From Olavius sp. associated proteobacterium Delta 1 (GTDB lineage Bacteria > Desulfobacterota > Desulfobacteria > Desulfobacterales > JAFDCJ01): a DNA stretch of 36,617 nt. The stretch spans positions 1 to 36,617 of the forward strand of contig CACVKW010000384.1 in NCBI GenBank assembly GCA_902749685.1, written 5' to 3'. A program made the position numbers and the translations under genes. Positions 1-8,215 of this stretch are shown here, piece by piece (the stretch's first letter is position 1; each line of letters starts with the position of its first letter). The notes under the pieces are model-generated. The model was not told the DNA's origin. It did not search any database and saw only the letters and a program-made list of their open reading frames with translations.

Positions 1-107
1 GACATCCAGTATCCAGCAACCAGAATCCAGGATCAGTCAATACTTTCAATGGTCTTCATTGCAGCAGCGAAGTTGGATTTCAAAATTTTATGCAACTATT
101 GGGTTAA
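1..107 (+). repeat. Left copy of a 107-bp inverted repeat
   Basis: Positions 1-107 match the reverse complement of 36426-36532 without gaps, with four mismatches (positions 10, 15, 17 and 100). The outer part contains the reiterated word ATCCAG, which is common in intergenic repeats of this type. The inner part (about 20-99) is identical in both copies. No transposase is linked to either copy, so this looks like a dispersed non-coding repeat or a contig-edge repeat rather than an insertion sequence. Confidence 0.9.
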
Positions 108-149
108 CTTAGCCAACTTAATCAAGCACTCAACCATTAGGGGGGCACA

Positions 150-1892
150 ATGGAAATTAACGCCGGCGATATGATCGGGCAGGTACTGCGGGAGCAGGGG
201 GTTAATTTTTTATTTACCCTGTGCGGCGGACACATATCCTCGATTTTGACCGGAGCCAAAAAAGAAGGCATCCGGATTGTCGATGTACGGGATGAAGTGA
301 ATGCCGTGTTTGCTGCGGACGCCGTCGGCCGGTTGACCGACACCCCCGGGGTGGCGGCGGTCACCGCCGGTCCCGGTGTGACCAATGCGATGACAGCCTT
401 AAAAAATGCCCAGCTGGCGCAATCGCCAATGATCCTGCTGGGCGGGGCGGCACCCAGGGTGATGAAAAACAGAGGGGCACTGCAGGACATCGACCAGATT
501 TCTCTGGTGAAGTCAATTACCAAGCTGGCGGTGACTGTGCGGCGCAACTGCGATATTATTTCCGTGATGGAAAACGCCTTTGATGTCTGCCGGTCGGGAG
601 TGCCCGGACCGGTATTCATCGAATTGCCGGTGGATTTGCTTTACAACGAATCCTATGTGCGACACATGTATGGCGTAAAACTCGAAACGGAGCCAGACGG
701 CGGGGTGAGAAGCAAACTGCTGGATTTTTATCTGACGCGCCATGTGGATAAAATGTTCGCCTGTGAATTTGAGGAAATGGAGCCCGGTAAAACCAGCGTA
801 AGATCGGCGGATTTTAACAAAAGCCAGGTGCCAAAAGCTATGGAAATGATTGCTTCGGCGCAGAAACCGGCATTGGTTATTGGAAGTCAGGCAATGCTCC
901 ATCCCGCAATAATAGAAAAACTTACCGCAGCCGTTGAAACTTTGGGCATCCCGGTATACCTGGCTGGAATGGCTCGCGGTCTTATGGGAAGATCACATCC
1001 GTTGCTGATGCGTCATCAACGCAAAAAAGCCTTAAAAAATGCAGATTTGGTAATCCTGGCCGGCATGCCCTGTGATTTTCGCCTTAACTATGGACGCTCC
1101 TTCGGCTCCGGGACCAGGCTCATTTCACTAAACCGGAGCAAATCCGATCTGAGAATGAATTGCCGGCCGGATCTGGCGGTTTTATCCGATCCGTTCCTTT
1201 TCCTGTGCGCACTGGCTGAAGTTTTTACTGCAGAATCAGCCGACTGGCAGCCATGGATTCAGGAGCTCAGAAATAATGCCGATGAGCGGGAAAAGTTTAT
1301 TAACAGCACATCTGAGGAAAGAACAGAATTCATCAATCCGATTTTTTTGTTGAAAAAATTGAATGCGCTAATTGATGATAAGAGTATAATTGTGGCGGAT
1401 GGCGGTGATTTTGTGGGCAGTGCCGCCAATATTTTGCAGCCGCCGGGACCATTAACCTGGCTGGATCCAGGCGTTTTCGGCACGCTCGGGGTCGGGGCCG
1501 GTTTCGCCCTGGCCTCCAAACTGCTCAAGCCGGAGTCGGAGATCTGGCTGATCTATGGCGATGGAGCGGCCGGTTTCAGCCTGCAGGAATTTGACACCTT
1601 TGTGCGACACCAGGTGCCGGTGATTGCCGTGATCGGCAATGATGCCGGCTGGAGCCAGATCGCGCGGGGTCAGGTGGAAATATTCGGCGATGATGTTGCC
1701 ACGGTGTTGGGGCGATCCGATTACCATCTGGTGGCCGAAGCATTCGGCGGCAAAGGTTTTCTGCTAGACAAACCGGAGGATATCGACAGGGTGTTTGAGG
1801 CAGCTAAACAGGCTGCCGCAGAAGGTTATCCGGTATTGATCAATGCCTTGATCGGGAGAACGAATTTTCGCAAAGGCTCCATTTCCGTATAG
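150..1892 (+). CDS. ThDP-dependent 2-hydroxyacyl-CoA lyase 2-like (ILVBL/acetolactate-synthase family) enzyme
   Basis: This is a 580-aa three-domain thiamine-diphosphate enzyme. The PYR domain has the catalytic Glu49 in RDEVNA, and the PP domain has the GDG motif at 470-472 followed by FSLQEFDTFVRH and NDAGWSQI. The C-terminus, with IGRTNF and GSISV, closely resembles what I recall of human ILVBL (HACL2), better than catabolic acetolactate synthase. HACL-type enzymes cleave 2-hydroxyacyl-CoA to formyl-CoA plus an aldehyde one carbon shorter; that activity here is inferred from the family. An AG-rich ribosome-binding site (AGGGGGGC) lies just upstream of the ATG. The gene ends in TAG. It has no close co-directional partner, but an aldehyde oxidoreductase and an alcohol dehydrogenase lie within 8 kb, which would suit aldehyde disposal. 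Alternatives are a divergent acetolactate synthase or oxalyl-CoA decarboxylase. Confidence 0.85.
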   Translation: MEINAGDMIGQVLREQGVNFLFTLCGGHISSILTGAKKEGIRIVDVRDEVNAVFAADAVGRLTDTPGVAAVTAGPGVTNAMTALKNAQLAQSPMILLGGAAPRVMKNRGALQDIDQISLVKSITKLAVTVRRNCDIISVMENAFDVCRSGVPGPVFIELPVDLLYNESYVRHMYGVKLETEPDGGVRSKLLDFYLTRHVDKMFACEFEEMEPGKTSVRSADFNKSQVPKAMEMIASAQKPALVIGSQAMLHPAIIEKLTAAVETLGIPVYLAGMARGLMGRSHPLLMRHQRKKALKNADLVILAGMPCDFRLNYGRSFGSGTRLISLNRSKSDLRMNCRPDLAVLSDPFLFLCALAEVFTAESADWQPWIQELRNNADEREKFINSTSEERTEFINPIFLLKKLNALIDDKSIIVADGGDFVGSAANILQPPGPLTWLDPGVFGTLGVGAGFALASKLLKPESEIWLIYGDGAAGFSLQEFDTFVRHQVPVIAVIGNDAGWSQIARGQVEIFGDDVATVLGRSDYHLVAEAFGGKGFLLDKPEDIDRVFEAAKQAAAEGYPVLINALIGRTNFRKGSISV

Positions 1893-2476
1893 AAATACAC
1901 AGCATCATGATAAATTGCGTTATCGCCCTTCACATCCAACTGGACCCGAGAAATATTGCCGGCCAAGGTCTGTGATCTTTTCTGTTTTTCGTTTAGGTCG
2001 ACGGTGGCTGTCGTGATGAAAAGTTCGTTCAGATTGGGAAGGCAAGTTAAAGCCTCGATTGATAAAATGATATCACAACTTTTCAGGAGTCTCCCAAAGT
2101 TTGTTCAGGTTGGAGATATCGCAGGTTTTGAAGCGGTTCGAATACCTGTGGTACATAGCAGATAGTACAGGTTTTATGTGTCAAAAAATGAAGGTCGCTT
2201 GACAATATCGCAGCGCAAGTTTTACTTGACCTGAAAACCACAGACTATGGGATCTATAAGCTGACCAAGCTGGTGATATTCTCAATTAGCCACAAAGCGG
2301 GTTTGGATGGCGATTTGATTTGGATATAAAACGTTAACGTAGAGCTAACCAGCAGCGGGTTAGTAATTGAAGCCTTATGGAAACCCCAATATGGTGTTCA
2401 CTGCATTAATTTCAACGTATGCTCCGCAGTTAACCGTCTGAGTTAAGCGCCTGAGCAAATGATTATTGTGTGCTTT
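1893..2476. other. Gene-free stretch
   Basis: About 580 bases between the ThDP enzyme and the end of the LamG lipoprotein remnant. I see no convincing gene. The open frame at 1956-2165 (69 codons) has no ribosome-binding site, no recognisable motif and a composition unlike the neighbouring genes. The stretch is AT-richer than the flanks and may contain decayed coding sequence, but I cannot name it. Confidence 0.5.
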
Positions 2477-3832
2477 CTAATTGGTACTGTTAAAATTATC
2501 CAGGATTTCATTATCAGAAAGAACCCGATTTTCCATATATAATTCATCTATATACCCGTAGAACTGATCAACAAATTGAATCCCCGAGAAAACATGATAA
2601 TTGTGCCCTATTTGGTTATTAAATAATGAGTTAAATGTTGTAACTATAATCTCTTCATTGATTAGTTCGCCATTGTAATAAAACTATAAAGCATGTCCGT
2701 TGTAAGTTACCCCTATATGAAACCACTCATGTGGTACAATTGGTAATTGATCACTCGTCAGACTAGTCATGCCTGGATACGAAGGCACTTCGAAACTTAT
2801 CCGATCATCAATAAAGGATATGCCGAAATTGGCGATAGGGTAAAATGCCCCGGGTGCACCTCCTGTCCATCCACCAACTAATTGCTCCCTTAGGGTAAAA
2901 TTATGCTCCGTTTTAATCCACGCCATGAACGTTAGATACTCGTCCTGCGGAAAAGCGCTATTTGGGTCTCCAATTTCTGGTACAGAGCCTTCGCCTAAAA
3001 ATTTGATTGCACCTCCAACTTTTCCTGCCACACGTGATACTGAAATAGGTAAAGCATCATGTCCGTTTCCGGAATCATCAACGATTACCGAACCCATGCC
3101 ATCAAATGAATAATAGAATTCAGAAAAATTTATATCGGTTTCGGACCCAGATAAAGTCACGGTAATATTATCTATTGTAAGATATATTTCAATTTTTAAG
3201 GATATTCTATCCCCATATTCATTAATCAAATACGATCATTTGGTTGTGCTTACTAAGCTACCAAATTGGTCTGTGCTTGTTGTCTCAAAAAGCAAATAAG
3301 CTCTACCATTTCCTGCACCTTGAATTTCCCAACTACACTCATCGTAATCTCCGGAACTATCATTATATAAACCAATGACACCAAAGTCGCCAATCTTCCC
3401 ACTTATGGGGATTGGAGAAGTCGATATTGGTAAAGTTATTACTCCGGTCGTTGAGTTTTTAAAACCTAAATCAATCAAATCCAATGAAGTTGAGTAATAG
3501 CCAGTTCCACGTGAGGAATCAGTAACCCCAGATTGAGTGTTTGTCAATTCAAGAAATACTGAGAAAGGAATAGCTGGCGTACCATTGAACGTGGTTTCTG
3601 GTTTTGCTTGAATTGAGTATACACCCTCATAAGTCCCGCCGGCAGTATCTGACCCAGTAAGTACATATGATTCGCTATAGCCAGAAATAAAATAATTGTT
3701 TGGAAACAGTTGGAATGTTGCGTCACTGTTTGCTGTAGTGCCACCAGAGTCATCGCCACCAGAGCCACCGCCACATGAGCTAATGAATAAAAATAGTATG
3801 ATGGTCAAAAGATGCAGCGCCAACTTCTTCAT
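2477..3832 (-). pseudogene. LamG (concanavalin-like) lipoprotein gene interrupted by in-frame TGA and TAG
   Basis: One reading frame of 452 codons runs from ATG at 3832 to TAG at 2477-2479 but is broken by TGA at 3236-3238 and TAG at 2684-2686; there is no frameshift. The N-terminus is a lipoprotein signal peptide with lipobox-like ISSC followed by a Gly/Ser/Asp linker, so the product would be membrane-anchored on the periplasmic or outer face. The segment after the TGA is a LamG/jellyroll domain (FYYSFDG, DSGNGHDA, GKVGGAIKF, FTMAW-like strand, EWFHIGVTYNG). After the TAG the frame continues with FYYNGELINEE and ends with the family-typical GYIDELYMENRVLSDNEI. A ribosome-binding site (GGAG) and an AT-rich -10-like TATAAAT precede the start. 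The simplest reading is a gene with two nonsense mutations; recoding is discussed in the findings. Confidence 0.8.
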
Positions 3833-4137
3833 TTTTTACTCTCCATTTATATAATCTCGTAAAAGAGATCAAGTGGCTTTTTTTTAAAAATTCAGGCTTG
3901 AGATTATCTGTAATAAATACACATCTTCAAAACTTGTGTTAGCTTGCCAATAGCACAACTTTACCCAAAGTGCATGTATATTGAGAATATCCGTTATCTT
4001 TAAATTATTTGGTTAACAAAAGGTTGAAAAAAATAGATATCTGAATTTTAAGAAACAATCATCGCTCCAAGTCAATTACGGTAAACTGCTCTTAATATTG
4101 CTGAGGATTAATTGTGTGCAAAATTAAGGTATTAGGA
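3833..4137. other. Intergenic region containing the promoter side of the lipoprotein gene and a degenerate repeat
   Basis: The region separates the divergent 5' end of the lipoprotein gene from the 3' end of the dehydratase gene. A weak promoter-like pair for the minus strand (TTGATC at 3867-3872, TATAAA at 3846-3851, 15-bp spacer) lies next to the lipoprotein start. The last roughly 97 bases are the first copy of a repeat also found at 6212-6308. Confidence 0.45.
4041..4137 (+). repeat. Degenerate direct repeat, copy A
   Basis: About 97 bases align with 6212-6308 in the same orientation with roughly three quarters of positions matching by eye, including an exact 12-mer AATTACGGTAAA and the shared end GTG-AAAATT-AGG. 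Copy A abuts the stop codon of the dehydratase gene and copy B lies upstream of the alcohol dehydrogenase gene, so the pair brackets the dehydratase. Confidence 0.6.
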
Positions 4138-5829
4138 TTACAGAAAATCTAAATCAGCCCCCAGGTTGGCCTGCTGCACCTGTTCGGAATGCAGTTTGAG
4201 CCACCCTCTTGGCGCAGCGGGTTTTAATTTAATATTGGTCTTGCGGTTTGCCAGCTCATTTTCATCGACCAATAACTCCAATTTTCGTTCAGGAACGTTC
4301 AACTCGATCTGATCACCGTCCTTTACCAGAGCCAGCGGTCCTCCCACAGCTGCTTCCGGTGCGCAGTGCAAAACCACCGCACCATAGGCGGTGCCGCTCA
4401 TGCGGGCATCCGAGACACGCACCATATCCTTGACGCCTTGAGCCGATAAACATTTTGGAATCGGCATCGATCCGGCTTCCGGCATTCCAGCCCCTACCGG
4501 GCCGGCGTTGCGCAAAACCATGACGTGGCCGGGGGTAATTCCCAGCGCCGGGTCGTCGATGCGGTTGGCGACGTCTTCCGGTGATTCAAACACCACTGCC
4601 GGTCCCCGGTGGGTCAACAGTGCGGGGTTGGCAGCCGCCGTTTTGATGACGGCGCCGTCAGGCGCAAGCGATCCCTGCACCACCGCCAGGGCACCTGATG
4701 CAGATAGCGGCGATTCAAGCGGTCGAATCGTGGTTTGCCAGCCGGCGCTGGCCTGGACATCCGTTAAATTTTCGGCCATGGTATGGCCCGTGATGGTCAT
4801 GGCAGAAGTATCCAGCAGCGGCTCCAGGGTTTTGAGAAGCACCGGCACCCCTCCCGCGTGATAAAAATCCTGCATGTAACCCTGGCCGGCCGGCTTACAG
4901 TCAACTATAACCGGGACCCGCTGAGAAATTTCGTCGAAGTCTTTCAATGTGAGCTTAATTTGGGCCCGCCTGGCAATAGCCAGTAAATGAATAATAGCAT
5001 TGGTCGAACCGCTGAGGGCTGACAGAACCGTGATTGCATTTAAAAAAGACTCCCGGGTCAAAATGCCCTGCGGGCGGACATTATTCTGCGCCAATTGCAC
5101 TGCTTGCCGGCCGGATACGACACAACTTTTTAAGCGGGCCCCGGACGAGTGGGGCGGGGCAGCACCGCCGGGCATCATCAGGCCCAAGGTCTCCACCAGG
5201 CAGGCCATGGTCGAGGCCGTTCCCATGACCATGCAGGTGCCACCCGTAAAGCAAAGGGATTCCTCGAGTTCAGCAATATCCTGCCGGTCCAGTTCTGCGC
5301 CGCGATACTGGGCCCAAAAGCGCCGGCAGTCTGTGCAGGCGCCCAGCCGTTCGCCGCGCCAGCTGCCGGTCAGCATCGAACCTGCCACAACGCTGACAGC
5401 CGGTATGTTGGCCGACACCGCTGCCATGACTTGCGCCGGCACCGTTTTGTCGCACCCTCCCAGGAGAACCACGGCATCCATGGGCTGGGCGCGAATCATC
5501 TCCTCGGTTTCCATGGCCTGCAGGTTGCGGAACAGCATGGTTGTCGGAGACGTCAGTATTTCGTTTAATGAAATGGTTGGGAACACCAGCGGCAGCCCCC
5601 CGGCTTCCAAAACACCCCGTTTAACGGCGCTGACCATCTCGGGCATCTGGCGATGGCATACATTGTAGTCGGAGCTCGTATTGACGATACCGACAATCGG
5701 ACGCTGCAGATCCGTGCGGTCGTAGCCGGCAGAGGCCAGAAAGGCGCGGCGCATATATTTGCTGAATTCCGCGTCACCGTAGGTGGTCAGGTTGCGGTTG
5801 ATCCCGGTATCTTCCCTTTTTTTTGGCAT
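4138..5829 (-). CDS. IlvD/Edd family dehydratase (sugar-acid or dihydroxy-acid dehydratase)
   Basis: This 563-aa protein has the full IlvD/Edd signature: Cys58 in NVCHR, Cys126 and Lys128 in GGCDKT, Cys199 in FTGGTCMVMGTAST, GSTNAIIHL, and the C-terminal SDARMSGTAYG. In the structurally known L-arabinonate dehydratase of Rhizobium the [2Fe-2S] ligands are Cys59, Cys127 and Cys200, with a carbamylated Lys129. The same residues occur here shifted by one, so a [2Fe-2S], Mg-dependent dehydratase is well supported. The family converts 2,3-dihydroxy acids (valine/isoleucine precursors or aldonic acids) to 2-oxo acids. No ilvC or ilvE neighbours are present, which favours a catabolic sugar-acid role over branched-chain synthesis, but the substrate is not decidable. 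A ribosome-binding site (AAGGA) lies about 9 nt before the ATG at 5829. Transcribed alone. Confidence 0.9.
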   Translation of the reverse strand: MPKKREDTGINRNLTTYGDAEFSKYMRRAFLASAGYDRTDLQRPIVGIVNTSSDYNVCHRQMPEMVSAVKRGVLEAGGLPLVFPTISLNEILTSPTTMLFRNLQAMETEEMIRAQPMDAVVLLGGCDKTVPAQVMAAVSANIPAVSVVAGSMLTGSWRGERLGACTDCRRFWAQYRGAELDRQDIAELEESLCFTGGTCMVMGTASTMACLVETLGLMMPGGAAPPHSSGARLKSCVVSGRQAVQLAQNNVRPQGILTRESFLNAITVLSALSGSTNAIIHLLAIARRAQIKLTLKDFDEISQRVPVIVDCKPAGQGYMQDFYHAGGVPVLLKTLEPLLDTSAMTITGHTMAENLTDVQASAGWQTTIRPLESPLSASGALAVVQGSLAPDGAVIKTAAANPALLTHRGPAVVFESPEDVANRIDDPALGITPGHVMVLRNAGPVGAGMPEAGSMPIPKCLSAQGVKDMVRVSDARMSGTAYGAVVLHCAPEAAVGGPLALVKDGDQIELNVPERKLELLVDENELANRKTNIKLKPAAPRGWLKLHSEQVQQANLGADLDFL

Positions 5830-6368
5830 AGTGATTTATCCTTCCGGAGTTTTTCCAAAGTGTTCTTTGACAATCTCACTCATTTAATTCACTTCCAGGA
5901 TAATGTTGACGTAATTGGGCATATCATGGTTTAGCAATAATTTCTTCTGGCAAAGCCGCAAAGTGCCCAAAGGCAAAGCATTAATTTAATTTTGGCGTCG
6001 TAGCGTGAGACCTTTTTGGTTCCGGTTTATCCGGATTAGTGGTATTGAGTATCTAAGGCATTGATCAAATTTTTATCAATACCTCTGATGACTGTCAACC
6101 TTGCAATAAAATGAGCTTATAAGCCATCTCTAATTTATTTGTTTTTCATTAATTTTCATGAAAGATTGCGGTAGCCATTATTTTTTTGAGCTTATATTTC
6201 AAAATAGTTGCCTGGATTTTGAAGCCACCATCATCGGTCCCGGCTAATTACGGTAAATTGATCTCAAATTTGGTCAAGGGTTATTTGCGTGTAAAATTCA
6301 GGCAATAGAACATTGAAATTTCATAATAAATAATGATACCTTAAATGACCACTCAAGGAGAGTGCGCA
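5830..6368. other. Divergent intergenic region between dehydratase and alcohol dehydrogenase
   Basis: About 540 AT-rich bases separate the two divergent genes and must hold both promoters. I see no gene. The second copy of the degenerate repeat lies at 6212-6308, and the ribosome-binding site AAGGAG of the alcohol dehydrogenase is at 6355-6360. Confidence 0.6.
6212..6308 (+). repeat. Degenerate direct repeat, copy B
   Basis: Matches 4041-4137 in the same orientation with the exact shared core AATTACGGTAAA. It ends about 60 bases upstream of the alcohol dehydrogenase start, so it could include a regulatory site, but copy A is not upstream of a gene, which argues for a dispersed repeat. Confidence 0.6.
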
Positions 6369-7541
6369 ATGAATGAAAATCATCAGTCCAAGATCCATGT
6401 GTTTTATTCACCCACTAAAATCATCATTGGCCTGAATTCAGCCTGCCAGGTGGCCCAGGAGGTTAAGCAATTCGGCGGCAGCAGGGTCCTGATCGTCACC
6501 GATCCGGGAGTGGTTGCCGCGGATTTGATCGCACCGATTGCGTCATCCCTGAATTCCGGAGATATTGTCTATGTCGTTTACAAGGGCGTAGAACCGGAGC
6601 CCCCCTCCCGGGTCATCGATCAGGGCGCAGAAATTTACGAGGCGGAAGGCTGTGACCTGGTCCTGGGAGTCGGGGGCGGAAGCTCGCTGGATGTTGCCAA
6701 GGGCATATCGATTCTGGCGGCAAATAAGGGCAGGATATTGGATTATTGCGGCATCGATCAAGTTCCGCAAAATGGGGCGCCGATGATTCTGATGCCTACT
6801 ACCGCCGGCACCGGCAGCGAAGTTACCCGCGTACTGGTATTGACCGATGAGGAGCAGAATACCAAAAATGTTGTCTTCACCCCCTATGCGTTGGCCAATG
6901 CTGCGATTGTCGATCCTCTGTTGAGCCTCAGCATGCCGCCCACTGTAACGGCCGATACGGGTATGGACGCGATGGTCCACGCCATCGAGACCTATGTCTC
7001 CATGACTGCCACCGTATTTTCCGACATATTAGCCGAAAGAGCCATTCAGTTGATCGCCGATCATCTTCCGGTCGCCTGGGCCAAGGGCTCCAACACGGAC
7101 GCCCGCTATCATATGTCCCTGGCGGCGACCCTGGCCGGAATGGCGTTCGGCAGCGGCGGGCTGGGCGCTGTGCATGCCCTGGCCTATCCATTGGGAACCG
7201 AGTATCATATGACGCATGGACGCACGAATGCCATCATGCTGCCCCACGTCATGCGCTACAACACCCCCGGCAGTCCGGAAAGGTATGCCCGTATTGCCGA
7301 ACTGATGGGCAGGAATATTGATGGATATGGATTATTGGAAGCAGCTGATCTGGCAGTGGATGCCATCCAGGATTTGCTGGAAACCATTCAAGTTTCCTGT
7401 CGGATCAAAGATTATGAAATCCCTGAATCCGATTTGCCCAAATTGGTAGCCGGAGGAATGAAACAGGCCAGATTGTTTGTTCCCAATCCGCGGGATCTAA
7501 ACGAGGAAGATGTGGTTTCCATTTATCGGGAAGCGTATTAG
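6369..7541 (+). CDS. Iron-containing (type III) alcohol dehydrogenase
   Basis: The 390-aa product is an Fe-ADH: an N-terminal nucleotide-binding domain with GVGGGSSLDVAKG and PTTAGTGSEVT, and a helical metal domain with DAMVHAIE (Asp and His ligands spaced by three residues), then HALAYPLGTEYHMTHG carrying the two remaining His ligands 14 residues apart, as in FucO. It would interconvert an alcohol and an aldehyde with NAD(P)H in the cytoplasm. An upstream ATG at 6345 is possible, but AAGGAG at 6355-6360 sits 8 nt before the ATG at 6369, so the shorter start is preferred. It lies upstream of the MoaD and AOR genes, all co-directional, but with a 255-bp gap, so operon membership is uncertain. 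Ends in TAG. The substrate (short-chain alcohol, lactaldehyde, hydroxy acid) is not decidable from motifs. Confidence 0.93.
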   Translation: MNENHQSKIHVFYSPTKIIIGLNSACQVAQEVKQFGGSRVLIVTDPGVVAADLIAPIASSLNSGDIVYVVYKGVEPEPPSRVIDQGAEIYEAEGCDLVLGVGGGSSLDVAKGISILAANKGRILDYCGIDQVPQNGAPMILMPTTAGTGSEVTRVLVLTDEEQNTKNVVFTPYALANAAIVDPLLSLSMPPTVTADTGMDAMVHAIETYVSMTATVFSDILAERAIQLIADHLPVAWAKGSNTDARYHMSLAATLAGMAFGSGGLGAVHALAYPLGTEYHMTHGRTNAIMLPHVMRYNTPGSPERYARIAELMGRNIDGYGLLEAADLAVDAIQDLLETIQVSCRIKDYEIPESDLPKLVAGGMKQARLFVPNPRDLNEEDVVSIYREAY

Positions 7542-7796
7542 GATATGGGGTGTCAGGTGTCAGGGGTTTGGTATGTGTTAGAGGGTGGGCGGATAATGGT
7601 GCATTGAAAATCTCAAATCTCAAGCACCAAATTACAAATAAATCTCAAAACCCAAAATTCAATGACCGAAACAGGTTTGAAATTTCAATCTGATCCACAA
7701 CATCATTATACAACCCATTTGAGTTGACATTCTCAGGCCAGGTAAAAATTTGATTCTTGTTTTAGCGATACTGAACACATGTAAGTAGATTAATTT
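7542..7796. other. Word-repeat intergenic stretch
   Basis: Contains reiterated short words: a GTGTCAGGTGTCAGG run at about 7549-7563, and at about 7609-7660 ATCTCAAATCTCAAG, AAATTACAAATAAATCTC and related AT-rich words. A TTGACA occurs near 7724 but without a convincing -10 at standard spacing. No gene. Confidence 0.55.
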
Positions 7797-8060
7797 ATGC
7801 ATCTTAAATTATCATACGGTCATGAAATCTTACTGTCACAGTTTCCTGATGACGGTCGCATAAATGTCAGACAGGTGATGAGGTCCGTTAAGACCAGTCA
7901 TCCGGAGATATATGAGCGCTGGTGTGATGCAGATGGGAATATACGGCAGACGCTTACCCTGTTTGTTAACGGGGATCACATTCGCTATCGAAACGGATTG
8001 GAGACTGTGATAGAAGAGGGCGATGAGATCTATATTGTGCCCCTGATAACGGGGGGATGA
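7797..8060 (+). CDS. MoaD/ThiS-family ubiquitin-like sulfur carrier protein
   Basis: An 87-aa beta-grasp protein ending in the diagnostic Gly-Gly (VPLITGG). The FVNGDHIRYRNGLETVIEEGDEIYIVPLI stretch is the typical MoaD/ThiS second half; the family is normally 75-95 aa. MoaD-type proteins carry the thiocarboxylate used to build the dithiolene of molybdopterin. Lying 155 bp upstream of an AOR, which binds a tungsto-bis-pyranopterin, it is probably a dedicated carrier for that cofactor; such MoaD-AOR pairs are common in anaerobes. No strong Shine-Dalgarno is visible before the ATG. The insertion QTLTLFVNG with a preceding acidic/Trp-rich segment makes it longer than minimal ThiS. It cannot be excluded that it serves thiamine or another sulfur-transfer pathway. 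Confidence 0.87.
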   Translation: MHLKLSYGHEILLSQFPDDGRINVRQVMRSVKTSHPEIYERWCDADGNIRQTLTLFVNGDHIRYRNGLETVIEEGDEIYIVPLITGG

Positions 8061-8215
8061 TGTTGAAGGTGGAAGATCGAAGGCGGAAGGTTGATGGCGT
8101 AAGGCTCATGGCAAAACGCAATGGGTGTAAGGTATACGGTTTAATTAGAGTAATTCGTGTAATCTGCGAAATCTGTGGATTAAAAATATAAATACTCGAA
8201 CCAAGGAGGTATTTC
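8061..8215. other. Short intergenic word-repeat stretch and AOR ribosome-binding site
   Basis: Contains purine-rich reiterations (GAAGGTGGAAG, GAAGGCGGAAGG at about 8065-8090) and phrases such as TAATTCGTGTAATCTGCGAAATCTG at about 8150-8173 that look like dispersed intergenic words. It ends with a strong ribosome-binding site AAGGAGG about 7 nt before the AOR start. Confidence 0.5.

Noticed and set aside
1956..2165. 69-codon open frame after the ThDP enzyme
   Set aside because: No ribosome-binding site, no motif, and non-coding-like composition.
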